Positions 1-5,683 are shown, counted from the stretch's first letter. The stretch: DNA of 6,982 bases from Archaeoglobi archaeon (GCA_004347865.1 QNUZ01000130.1:1-6982); one strand, 5' to 3'. Notes: generated by a model not told the origin, from the letters alone. Program-made: numbers and translations.

Positions 1-1
1 T

Positions 2-112
2 ATCATGCCAAAAATCGCAGATGAAGTCAGAGCAATTTACATGAAAGATAGGACGCTGACAAACGAGGAGATTGAACAAATTCTCGGAATTGTTGAAAAA
101 TTCAGGAAGTAG
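2..112 (+). CDS. rpoF: DNA-directed RNA polymerase subunit F (Rpo4), 3' end only
   Basis: Only the last 36 codons are present; the gene begins before the window. The frame reads IMPKIADEVRAIYMKDRTLT and then NEEIEQILGIVEKFRK before TAG at 110-112. The DEVRAIY segment followed by an LTxEEIEQIL helix is the typical C-terminal end of archaeal RpoF/Rpb4, which pairs with Rpo7 to form the stalk of RNA polymerase (family knowledge). The identification is strengthened by the DUF655 gene 52 bases downstream on the same strand, because rpoF-DUF655 is a common archaeal gene pair. Nothing can be said about the N-terminal part or the promoter. Confidence 0.85.
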   Translation: MMPKIADEVRAIYMKDRTLTNEEIEQILGIVEKFRK

Positions 113-138
113 AGAAAATTTTATTAATATTAGTTGAT

Positions 139-162
139 ACATTTTTAAAGAGCGGGCGGGTG
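139..162 (+). promoter_or_regulatory. Probable promoter TATA box and ribosome binding stretch for the DUF655 gene
   Basis: ATTTTTAAAG at 141-150 resembles an archaeal TATA box and sits about 20 bases before the ATG at 165. GCGGGCGGGTG at 152-162 contains GGTG, complementary to the 3' end of 16S rRNA, only two bases before the ATG. DUF655 may therefore be transcribed separately as well as from rpoF. This is motif reading only. Confidence 0.45.
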
Positions 163-164
163 CT

Positions 165-749
165 ATGGAGAAGTCGAAAGAGAAAATGGAGAGAACAGAA
201 AAGTTTGAAGATTATGCTTACGTTCTAGACTTTCTTCCATACGGCCACGTAGACGATAAAAGACCAATTCACAAGCGAGAACCTCTAGCCCAGGTTATAG
301 GTGAGAGGTACTTCACTCTGCTCGAAGTTAGTGTGAAGAGAGAAAAGAACCCGCTTGTGATGGATAGGCTTTACATAGGCAAAGGCGAGAGAGACGTTGT
401 GAACAGAATAAAGAGAAAGCTGAAATTTGAGGAGTTAACACCCTCTGCAAAAAAAGAGCTACCATTTGTTGTCGAGAACATAGTAAAACAGAGAGAAGCG
501 GAGTTCGTGGAATTCTTTAACAAAGCCGAACCCATAACGACTAGGATGCATCAGCTCGAGCTTTTACCGGGGGTTGGAAAGAAAACTATGTGGGCGATAT
601 TAGAGGAAAGGAAAAAAGAACCTTTTAAGAATTTTGAGGATATCGCAAAGAGAGTTAAGGGTGTTCAGCCTTTAAAGCTAGTTGTCGGCAGGATACTCTA
701 TGAGTTGCAGAATCCCAATACAAAATACCTAATATTCGTTCAAAGCTGA
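165..749 (+). CDS. DUF655 family protein (OB-like domain plus helix-hairpin-helix), probable nucleic-acid-binding protein
   Basis: This 194-residue protein matches the archaeal DUF655 family in length and layout. After a short charged N-terminus (1-14), a beta-rich region (about 15-75, starting DYAYVLDFLPYG) is followed by a helical stretch and a clear helix-hairpin-helix at about 131-160, with LPGVGKK at 134-140. Helix-hairpin-helix motifs of this type contact nucleic-acid backbones, so RNA or DNA binding is a fair inference; no reaction is established. The start at 165 has a GGGTG purine stretch at 158-162 and a TATA-like ATTTTTAAAG at 141-150; Met8 (base 186) is a possible alternative. The gene follows rpoF. 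In many archaea the next gene is the 16S rRNA dimethyltransferase ksgA/rsmA, hinting at a link to ribosome or transcription machinery, but that gene is absent here. Its last 10 bases overlap the end of the convergent channel gene. Confidence 0.88.
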   Translation: MEKSKEKMERTEKFEDYAYVLDFLPYGHVDDKRPIHKREPLAQVIGERYFTLLEVSVKREKNPLVMDRLYIGKGERDVVNRIKRKLKFEELTPSAKKELPFVVENIVKQREAEFVEFFNKAEPITTRMHQLELLPGVGKKTMWAILEERKKEPFKNFEDIAKRVKGVQPLKLVVGRILYELQNPNTKYLIFVQS

Positions 750-1468
750 CTGTACTTCTCGCTCAAAGCCTTTAACTCATTTAAAAGTCTCAAATCATTT
801 TCATTCTTTGCTCTTCCGCTGTATTTTCTTATCAGTTCCTCAAGATCTCTCCGCAAATTTGTTTCCTTTTCAGCCAAGGATATGCTCACTATGCTTGCTG
901 TGAAAAGAGCAACCACAGCAACACCGATTAAAACGATGACCATAGCTATTAACCTTCCCAGTAGAGTCTTTGGCACTATGTCGCCGTAACCGGCCGTAGT
1001 TATTGTTACAACAGACCAGTAGAGACATTCGAAAAATCCAATATTTTGCTCCTCGTGTTCAGCAAAGTAGAAGCTCGTTGCCCCTAAAAAGATTGCAAGG
1101 AAAAGAAGTAACAGCGCTGAACCTAACAGCTTTGCAGATCTTGACTGGATTTCTCTCATTAGCCTTATTCCAAGAGCGATGAACCTCAGAATCCTGAGAC
1201 CTCTTAGAACTGCAGCATAGGAGAGAGGGAAGAGGGCGGAGATGACTACTGCAGGGATGTATGCAACGATTTCGTAGCTGTTCACGAGAGCGTAACCCAT
1301 TCCGCCCTTTTTAACTCTAAGGAGATAGTCGCAGAAAAGCACAACCGCGATTGCAAAATCTATTATATAAAGAATATAGAGGGTTATACCGCTGCTAAGC
1401 TCCATAAGTAGTATTATGCCAATAGAGCAAACGACCAGAATTAACGCAGCGATCTCACCAAGCTTCAT
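740..1468 (-). CDS. Voltage-gated-type potassium channel (six transmembrane segments)
   Basis: This integral membrane protein should conduct K+ across the cytoplasmic membrane as a tetramer. From the ATG at 1468 it has 242 residues. Hydrophobic segments fit S1 (about 1-24), S2 (29-52), S3 (62-80), an arginine-spaced S4 (86-107, with R89, R92, R95, R102, R105), S5 (113-136), a pore helix (144-157), the filter TTAGYGD (157-163) and S6 (171-198). A charged, probably coiled-coil tail follows (199-242). GYGD is the K+ selectivity signature, and the S4 arginines indicate a Kv-like voltage sensor. No RCK/TrkA-N domain is attached. The open frame extends to a TTG at 1531, but the 21 extra residues would precede S1 and the extension contains a TATA-like GGTATAAG (minus strand, about 1498-1505) some 30 bases before the ATG. 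A short or leaderless transcript from 1468 is therefore favoured. The 3' end overlaps DUF655 by 10 bases. Gating behaviour cannot be read from sequence. Confidence 0.9.
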   Translation of the reverse strand: MKLGEIAALILVVCSIGIILLMELSSGITLYILYIIDFAIAVVLFCDYLLRVKKGGMGYALVNSYEIVAYIPAVVISALFPLSYAAVLRGLRILRFIALGIRLMREIQSRSAKLLGSALLLLFLAIFLGATSFYFAEHEEQNIGFFECLYWSVVTITTAGYGDIVPKTLLGRLIAMVIVLIGVAVVALFTASIVSISLAEKETNLRRDLEELIRKYSGRAKNENDLRLLNELKALSEKYSQL

Positions 1469-1495
1469 AAAACAAATTTGTTCGAAGATAAAAAC

Positions 1496-1508
1496 TTGCT
1501 TATACCGG
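1496..1508 (-). promoter_or_regulatory. Putative TATA box of the potassium channel gene
   Basis: On the minus strand the sequence reads CCGGTATAAGCAA, an archaeal TATA-like element about 30 bases before the ATG at 1468. It supports that start over the TTG at 1531, because it lies inside the longer frame. No ribosome binding site is visible before 1468. Confidence 0.4.
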
Positions 1509-1529
1509 CTTGCTGAGATATTGCAAGAC

Positions 1530-1551
1530 AAAAATCTTTAGAAAGATTTTT
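1530..1551. promoter_or_regulatory. Perfect 22-base inverted repeat, probable operator
   Basis: AAAAATCTTT (1530-1539), the two bases AG, then AAAGATTTTT (1542-1551) form a perfect 10-base dyad. It lies in the divergent region between the channel gene and the Cys-rich small ORF, and its right arm runs into the TATA-like TTTATATAA at 1549-1557. A dimeric regulator bound here would block or recruit the transcription machinery for the small ORF and could also affect the channel promoter about 25 bases away. The regulator is not identifiable from the window. Being AT-rich, the dyad could partly be compositional, although ten matching bases per arm is long. Confidence 0.45.
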
Positions 1552-1557
1552 ATATAA
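1549..1557 (+). promoter_or_regulatory. TATA box for the small Cys-rich ORF
   Basis: TTTATATAA is a good archaeal TATA match. Transcription would start roughly 25 bases downstream, at about 1575-1580. That favours a GTG start at 1587, preceded by GGGTGA, over the ATG at 1569, unless transcription begins earlier. Confidence 0.5.
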
Positions 1558-1568
1558 CATTTAATCAA

Positions 1569-1685
1569 ATGGGGCTGGGTGAAACCGTGAACGATTGCTT
1601 CGGTAACCCGAACTGCGACTGTGAAGAATGCGAAATGCACGGTTCTTGCAAATTTGAGGTTTTGCTTACGAGGATCGAGATTTAA
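1569..1685 (+). CDS. Cys-rich 38-residue microprotein, possible metal-binding protein
   Basis: From the ATG at 1569 to TAA at 1683-1685 the frame encodes 38 residues: a short lead, then NDCFGNPNCDCEECEMHGSC, then KFEVLLTRIEI. Five cysteines (C10, C16, C18, C21, C27) and one histidine (H24) lie within 18 residues, a density typical of small zinc or iron-sulfur binding proteins and unlikely in random AT-rich DNA. An alternative start is the GTG at 1587 (residue 7), preceded by GGGTGA and better placed relative to the TATA box at 1549-1557; it keeps every cysteine. No known family is recognised and no function is assigned. The ORF is divergent from the channel gene and stands alone. A pyrimidine-rich tract follows it (TTTCTTTCCCC at 1697-1707), which could be a weak terminator. 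Confidence 0.5.
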   Translation: MGLGETVNDCFGNPNCDCEECEMHGSCKFEVLLTRIEI

Positions 1686-1857
1686 AATATTTAAAATTTC
1701 TTTCCCCTATCTTTCCAACTTTTAAATCTTAAAGAAATATTTCTCTAACAGGATTTTTGAAAAAGTGTCAACGGTTACAAATTATGATTCTACAACCGAA
1801 AGCCTCGCCCCTTTAGGGCGGGGAGGAGGTCAGCCCACATAGCGTAAAAGATAAATT
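1686..1857. other. Intergenic region holding an IS200/IS605 right-end relic
   Basis: No further gene is seen here. The left part is AT-rich and includes the 12-base palindrome AGAAATATTTCT at 1733-1744 and a TATA-like TTTAAATC near 1721-1728. The right part contains the GC-rich hairpin described separately (1799-1834). A short plus-strand frame ends in KASPL at a TAG at 1814-1816, inside that hairpin, which resembles the way TnpB proteins often end within the right end of their element. It is too short to prove a TnpB remnant. Confidence 0.4.
1799..1834 (+). mobile_element. Solitary IS200/IS605-type right-end hairpin (relic)
   Basis: AAAGCCTCGCCCCTTTAGGG followed by CGGGGAGGAGGTCAGC has the layout of IS200/IS605-family right ends: an AAGC lead, a GC-rich hairpin around TTTAG, then a GGAGG-GTCA-like tail. 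The stem is CCTCGCCC (1803-1810) with GGGCGGGG (1816-1823), eight pairs including one G-T, around the loop CTTTA. These ends are folded as single-stranded DNA by the Y1 transposase TnpA and also form the 3' part of TnpB guide RNAs (family knowledge). No tnpA or tnpB frame lies nearby, so this is probably a remnant or a decayed non-autonomous copy. It sits 24 bases before the metallohydrolase gene. Confidence 0.55.
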
Positions 1858-2763
1858 ATGGAAAAACAAAAAGAAAATATGAAAGTCAGAGCCGAACTGA
1901 AAGAGATTTCTTCAGGAGTCTATGCGTTTATCCAACATCGTGGAGAATGGTTTGTGAGCAATGCTGGACTAATAGTCGGAGAAAAATTTGCTGTAGTAGT
2001 TGACAGTCTGACTAACGAGTCTATGGCAAGAGCATTTATTAGGAAGATAAGAGAAGTCACAAACAAGCCTTTGAAGTTTCTCCTGAATACCCACGGAGAC
2101 GCTGATCATGTCTGGACAAACCATCTATTTGGGACTACAACAATCTGTCACGAGAATTGCAGAGAAGACACTATGCGAGCGCATCCTGAGATTTACTCGG
2201 TTCTTTTTCCCGAATTGGATTTCAGCGGAGCGAATATAACCCCCCAAGACATCACAGTCAACGAAAAGATGAAAATTTATATGGAGAACAGAGAAATAGA
2301 AGCTATCCATCCAGGAATAGCCCACTCCACTGGAGATCTCTTTATTTACTTGCCGAAAGAAAAAATTGTATTTTGTGGAGATCTTCTTTTTTCAAGCAAA
2401 TGCACTCCTTTTGCAATGTTTGGTAGCATCTCAGGTAGCATTGAAGCCTTAAAAAAGTTATACGAACTTAATGCGGACTTTTATGTCCCGGGGCATGGGG
2501 ATATCGCCGGAAAGGATGAAATCCAAGAGAACATAAGCTACTACCTTTTCGTTCAAAATGAAGCTAAAAAATGCTTTGAAAAGGGTTTGAATCTCTATGA
2601 ATTCCTTCAAAAATTGGAGTTAGGAGAATACGAAAACTGGTTTGAATCGGAGAGAATAGTTGGAAACTTAGCCAGGGCCTACAGCGAACTAACTGGCGAG
2701 ACTTTTGATCTCCTAGAAGTTGCAAGATTGATGTTCCAGCGAAAAAATAATAAAATTAAATAA
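1858..2763 (+). CDS. Metallo-beta-lactamase-fold hydrolase with an HxDxDH metal motif
   Basis: This 301-residue cytosolic protein has the metallo-beta-lactamase fold: a beta-rich N-terminal half, the metal motif NTHGDADH (77-84), GIAHSTGDLFIYLP (154-166, with H156), FCGDLLF (172-178, with bridging Asp175) and VPGHGD (210-215, with H213). The order matches glyoxalase-II-like and related hydrolases. The canonical HxHxDH has Asp81 in place of the second His, which also occurs in some other family branches. A helical C-terminal part (about 220-301) follows; substrate unknown. The start is uncertain: the ATG at 1858 lacks a ribosome binding site, whereas Met8 at 1879 lies about 26 bases after a TATA-like GATAAATTA (1849-1857), fitting a leaderless transcript. 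A second metallo-beta-lactamase-fold gene follows 77 bases downstream but seems to have its own promoter. Hydrolase fold is secure; specific activity is not. Confidence 0.85.
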   Translation: MEKQKENMKVRAELKEISSGVYAFIQHRGEWFVSNAGLIVGEKFAVVVDSLTNESMARAFIRKIREVTNKPLKFLLNTHGDADHVWTNHLFGTTTICHENCREDTMRAHPEIYSVLFPELDFSGANITPQDITVNEKMKIYMENREIEAIHPGIAHSTGDLFIYLPKEKIVFCGDLLFSSKCTPFAMFGSISGSIEALKKLYELNADFYVPGHGDIAGKDEIQENISYYLFVQNEAKKCFEKGLNLYEFLQKLELGEYENWFESERIVGNLARAYSELTGETFDLLEVARLMFQRKNNKIK

Positions 2764-2810
2764 TGGTAGTAAAATTAGGCAGAAGTGGTGACACAAATTT
2801 CTCATCGCTA

Positions 2811-2821
2811 AAATTATAAAA
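2811..2821 (+). promoter_or_regulatory. TATA box of the UPF0282 gene
   Basis: AAATTATAAAA lies about 25 bases before the ATG at 2841, with no ribosome binding site next to that ATG. The arrangement fits a leaderless archaeal transcript and suggests the gene is not simply co-transcribed with the upstream hydrolase. Confidence 0.5.
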
Positions 2822-2840
2822 CCAATTTCTGAGTTTACTC

Positions 2841-3698
2841 ATGGAAATAATTCCGATTGCATATGACTCGATGGGAGTCAGAAGCATGGCAACTTTTGTT
2901 AAAACGAGAGACCTTGCCATCACGATCGATCCAAGTGTAAGCCTAGCACCCTCGAGATACGGATTGCCACCCCATAAGCTTGAAATCGAGAGAATGAACG
3001 AAAAGTGGAATGAGATCAAGGATTTCGTAATCAAGAGCGATGTAATAGCGATCACACACTACCACTACGACCACCATAATCCTGAGGAGGTTGAAATTCT
3101 CGACGGAAAAAAGCTTCTGCTGAAGCATCCGAAAGAGAAGATCAACAGAAGCCAGCTAGGAAGAGCAAGCTATTTTCTTAATAAGTTGAAAGAAATAAAT
3201 GCGGAAATTGATTTTTGCGATGGGAAGGCCTATGAATTCGGAAACACATATGTCGAGTTTTCTAAGCCAGTTTTTCATGGTGCAAACCAGAAGCTCGGCT
3301 TTGTGGTAGAGATTTTTATTTCAGAAGGAGACGACAGTTTCCTATTTTCTTCAGACGTGGAGGGTCCGATTCACGAAGATCAGACCGCCTTTATAATCGA
3401 GAAAAAGCCCAAAATCGTTTTTATCGATGGGCCAATGAGCTACATGCTAGGTTACCGTTTTTCAGGAGATTCGTTTAATAAGGCCATTGAGAACATAAAG
3501 AGGGTTTTAGAGGTAGCAGAAATAGTTGTCCTTGACCATCACCTGCTAAGAGATCTTAAGTGGAGGGAAAAACTAACAGAGCTTTTTAACTATGCCGAAC
3601 AGCTTGAAGTCAAACTTCAATCTGCCTCTGAATTTATTGGAAAACCTGAAGAGCTTTTGGAGGCAAGAAGGAAAGAGCTGTATCAAAAATACCGGTGA
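2841..3698 (+). CDS. UPF0282 family metallo-beta-lactamase-fold protein
   Basis: This 285-residue protein belongs to the archaeal UPF0282 group of metallo-beta-lactamase-fold proteins, whose reaction is not established. Recognisable elements are the N-terminal MEIIPIAYDSMGVRSMATFV, an early aspartate strand (ITIDPSVSLAP, 27-37), the metal motif THYHYDHH (72-79), VFHG (144-147, H146), FSSDVEGP (169-176, with probable bridging Asp172) and VLDHHLLRD (230-238) as the late metal-histidine region. All expected metal ligands are present, unlike in the upstream paralogue, so a dinuclear metal site and hydrolase activity are plausible. The start at 2841 is supported by a TATA box about 25 bases upstream. 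The stop codon ends at 3698 and the convergent dehydratase gene ends at 3699, so the two genes are exactly abutted with no room for separate terminators. Confidence 0.88.
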   Translation: MEIIPIAYDSMGVRSMATFVKTRDLAITIDPSVSLAPSRYGLPPHKLEIERMNEKWNEIKDFVIKSDVIAITHYHYDHHNPEEVEILDGKKLLLKHPKEKINRSQLGRASYFLNKLKEINAEIDFCDGKAYEFGNTYVEFSKPVFHGANQKLGFVVEIFISEGDDSFLFSSDVEGPIHEDQTAFIIEKKPKIVFIDGPMSYMLGYRFSGDSFNKAIENIKRVLEVAEIVVLDHHLLRDLKWREKLTELFNYAEQLEVKLQSASEFIGKPEELLEARRKELYQKYR

Positions 3699-4808
3699 TC
3701 AGTTCACAGCTGCCTCGATGCAAGACTTGAGATTTCCAAAAGCAACCTCAATTCCCCTTTTCTTTGGTAAATACTCGAGCGCTTTTCCTGAGTTAACCAT
3801 GACACATTCAAACCTTTCCGTCGCCGGAGAAACGACCATACAGGTGTCCTTGAAGACTTTAGCGCCAAGTTCTTCAATTTTTCTTATTATCTCCCCGCTT
3901 TTCTCAGCAATTTTGCGGGAGGTGAAAATCCAGAGCTCTCTCTTCACTCTCCTACCACCAAGTAATCTTAGAATTTCCTCTAGTTCTTCTTTAGAACAGT
4001 GAGGACAGCCAATTGCAATAAGCTGCGCCTCACAGCCCTTTTCAATTTTCCCTTCTATCTCAATAGTCTCGCTTGGCTTTTCGAAATCCCTCCACTCTGG
4101 CGTAATTCCCTCAGCATGAAACATCGCAATATTCCCAGTTGCAGCCAATGAAGCTGAGAGGAGTTTTAACTCGTCCAATGATACTCTCCTATCAAATAAG
4201 AAGTACGGGATCTCACCAGGAAGTTCCAATCCTGCTTTGTAGCCGACTACTGAGAGATCACCACTCGCCTTTACAACCACAGTTGGGGCTCTGTTCTCTT
4301 TGACGTGGAGTCCGTAGTACGGCGTCCTTCCCGTAATTGCCGAAGCCAATGCACTAATTCCGCTCTCTCTGTTTGTTCTGGCTCCAATAATAGAGTTCGC
4401 ATAAACTACTGCAGAACTTTCGGCCCAAGCCAAGTGTTCTCCAAATTTTGGTTCCAAGATGTAATACGGTGTGCAGGTTAAGGTTATTTCAACTCCAAGG
4501 TTTTTAAAAATCTCTATTATCTCCATCTGCTTTCTGTAAAAATCTTCCCCGATCCCCATCTCTTCCCATCTGTCCAAGTCCATTCCTGCTGGATTGAGAG
4601 TTGTCCTCACCGCTACCTTCCCCTTTATGGTCCTTAGCCAATCCAGACCCTCGTCCCCAATGTTGTCGTAGCTAACACCCGAAATGTGGGCCGAGGAGAT
4701 CTTTACCAGTTTTTCTGCATCAAAAACTTTTGCAAGGGCTACCACGATTTTCATGCAGTCCCTAGTCGCCTCATTTTCAAGCATTTTCTCTTCTTCCTCA
4801 GTAAGCAT
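3699..4808 (-). CDS. Phosphomevalonate dehydratase large subunit (aconitase X family)
   Basis: At 369 residues this fits the large, catalytic subunit of archaeal aconitase X. In archaea the two-subunit enzyme dehydrates (R)-5-phosphomevalonate to trans-anhydromevalonate 5-phosphate in the modified mevalonate pathway to isoprenoid lipids (family knowledge). Visible family features are SSAHISGVSY (38-47), LNPAGMDLDRW (71-81), TCTPYY (111-116), SSAVVYANSIIGARTNRESG (131-150), GCPHC (267-271) and DTCMVV (321-326). C112, C268 and C323 are the likely iron-sulfur ligands. It overlaps the end of the aminopropyltransferase gene by 11 bases, and GAGGTGG (minus strand, 4818-4812) precedes the ATG, so translation is probably coupled. 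Met9 (4784) also has a purine-rich lead, GAGGAAGAAG, and is an alternative start. The small subunit (DUF126-type) is not next to it and must be elsewhere. A hydroxyproline-type aconitase X role is less likely in an archaeon. Confidence 0.9.
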   Translation of the reverse strand: MLTEEEEKMLENEATRDCMKIVVALAKVFDAEKLVKISSAHISGVSYDNIGDEGLDWLRTIKGKVAVRTTLNPAGMDLDRWEEMGIGEDFYRKQMEIIEIFKNLGVEITLTCTPYYILEPKFGEHLAWAESSAVVYANSIIGARTNRESGISALASAITGRTPYYGLHVKENRAPTVVVKASGDLSVVGYKAGLELPGEIPYFLFDRRVSLDELKLLSASLAATGNIAMFHAEGITPEWRDFEKPSETIEIEGKIEKGCEAQLIAIGCPHCSKEELEEILRLLGGRRVKRELWIFTSRKIAEKSGEIIRKIEELGAKVFKDTCMVVSPATERFECVMVNSGKALEYLPKKRGIEVAFGNLKSCIEAAVN

Positions 4809-5607
4809 TTTCCACCTCTTTTTTCAGCCATTCAGGCAGCATAAACGCTGAAAGGTGTATCTCCGGGTTGTAATGCTTTGTTTTACCTCTGATCTTTTTA
4901 AAATTCCTCTTAACGTATCTGAAGTCATAATCGCCTGCAATGATAAAACTCCAGAGAGCCATAGGGTACGTAGGGATAGTTGCCAAAAATACAGTCCTAT
5001 TTCTAAGCACCGAAGAGTTTGCGAGCATCTTCCTAAAGTAATCCTTTTGAATCAGAGGTGACTGAGATTGGGAGCAGAAAACTTTGCATTTCTCTTTGCA
5101 GAGCTCAAAGAAATCCTTCCCGAATAAAGGATCGCTTACACCAACTGGGTCTGTGCTGTCAACTATTATTACGTCAAAAGTCTCACAGTGCTCCAAGAAT
5201 TTCCTTCCATCTTCTATCACAACCTCTACTCTTGGATCTTCAAATGCCCCACTGTCTATACCCAAATACTTTTTGCAAAGCTCTATTACATTTCGATCTA
5301 TTTCAACAAGAATGGCCTTCTCAATATCATGTTTTAAAACCTCTCTTAACGCTCCCCCATCTCCACCTCCAATTATTAGAATTCTTTTCGCCTTTCTACA
5401 GCTATTAAGGGGCACATGTACCAGCATCTCATGATAAAAACATTCATCAAATTCCGTGATCTGAATCTTTCCGTCTATAACAAGCATTTTCCCAAATCTC
5501 TCGGTCTCGTAGAGCTCTATCTTCTGAAGTCCCTCAGCTTGGGCTATTTTTTTCTTCACTGATATCATCAGTCCGGAACCATCATATTCTTCGACAAACC
5601 ATTCCAT
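4798..5607 (-). CDS. speE: Aminopropyltransferase (spermidine synthase family)
   Basis: This cytosolic enzyme transfers the aminopropyl group of decarboxylated S-adenosylmethionine to a polyamine acceptor. From the ATG at 5607 it has 269 residues. It has an N-terminal beta-strand domain (about 1-60, with EFDECFYHEML carrying the conserved Tyr-His-Glu) and a Rossmann-type domain with IIGGGDGGALREV (78-90), VEID (101-104), EDGRKFL (132-138) and the catalytic DSTDPVG (150-156). The late TYPMALWSF and HYNPEIHLSAFMLP motifs are also typical. Position 182, usually Glu in an ESP motif, is Gln here (SQSQSP). Whether the acceptor is putrescine, agmatine or a longer polyamine cannot be read from sequence. 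The frame stays open to 5715, but those 36 extra residues come from the adjacent transposon-like left end, and a TATA box at 5622-5633 supports leaderless initiation at 5607. It is the first gene of a two-gene unit with the dehydratase. Confidence 0.9.
   Translation of the reverse strand: MEWFVEEYDGSGLMISVKKKIAQAEGLQKIELYETERFGKMLVIDGKIQITEFDECFYHEMLVHVPLNSCRKAKRILIIGGGDGGALREVLKHDIEKAILVEIDRNVIELCKKYLGIDSGAFEDPRVEVVIEDGRKFLEHCETFDVIIVDSTDPVGVSDPLFGKDFFELCKEKCKVFCSQSQSPLIQKDYFRKMLANSSVLRNRTVFLATIPTYPMALWSFIIAGDYDFRYVKRNFKKIRGKTKHYNPEIHLSAFMLPEWLKKEVENAY
4812..4818 (-). promoter_or_regulatory. Ribosome binding site of the dehydratase gene
   Basis: Read on the minus strand this is GAGGTGG, three bases before the ATG at 4808 and inside the end of the aminopropyltransferase gene. 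It is the strongest Shine-Dalgarno-like sequence in the window apart from that of bud32. It decides the start codon and supports co-transcription of the pair. Confidence 0.6.
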
Positions 5608-5621
5608 AAAGAAATTCCGAG

Positions 5622-5633
5622 AGTTATATATAA
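5622..5633 (-). promoter_or_regulatory. TATA box of the aminopropyltransferase-dehydratase operon
   Basis: GTTATATATAAC is a perfect 12-base palindrome centred about 21 bases before the ATG at 5607. This spacing fits a leaderless mRNA starting at or next to the ATG. Because it is symmetric it could also read toward bud32, but that gene has its own TATA-like element downstream. Confidence 0.6.
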
Positions 5634-5656
5634 CAAGTTTGCCCAATCCCCTTTGT

Positions 5657-5668
5657 GATTTATAAAAA
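5657..5668 (+). promoter_or_regulatory. TATA-like element upstream of the transposon-like insert, possibly the ancestral bud32 promoter
   Basis: GATTTATAAAAA is a good TATA match on the plus strand, immediately left of the palindromic element. It would start transcription within the hairpin region, near 5690. If the element at 5674-5845 is removed, this TATA box lies about the right distance before the conserved start of the Bud32 kinase domain. It may therefore be the original promoter; that is inference. Confidence 0.35.
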
Positions 5669-5683
5669 TGGGTGCCCAGAAAG

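Noticed and set aside
1469..1531. TTG-started 21-residue N-terminal extension of the K+ channel
   Set aside because: It precedes the natural S1 start, uses a rare codon, overlaps the 22-base dyad and contains a TATA-like sequence that better serves the ATG at 1468.
1803..1823. GC-rich hairpin read as an ordinary intrinsic terminator
   Set aside because: No T-run follows it; the downstream sequence is GGAGGTCAG-like, which fits a transposon right end better, and archaea do not rely on bacterial-type hairpin terminators.
2756..3128. Minus-strand frames of 99 and 61 codons opposite the UPF0282 gene
   Set aside because: They mirror the conserved metal-motif region of the sense gene (a run of Val opposite HYHYDHH) and have no promoter or family match.
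3592..4002. 136-codon plus-strand open frame across the UPF0282/dehydratase junction
   Set aside because: It is antisense to the well-supported dehydratase gene, low-complexity in Ser/Leu, and shows no family features; a shadow frame.
5058..5434. Two 116-codon plus-strand frames opposite the aminopropyltransferase
   Set aside because: Both are antisense to a strongly conserved enzyme and read like reverse-strand shadows (Ser/Pro/Leu/His runs).
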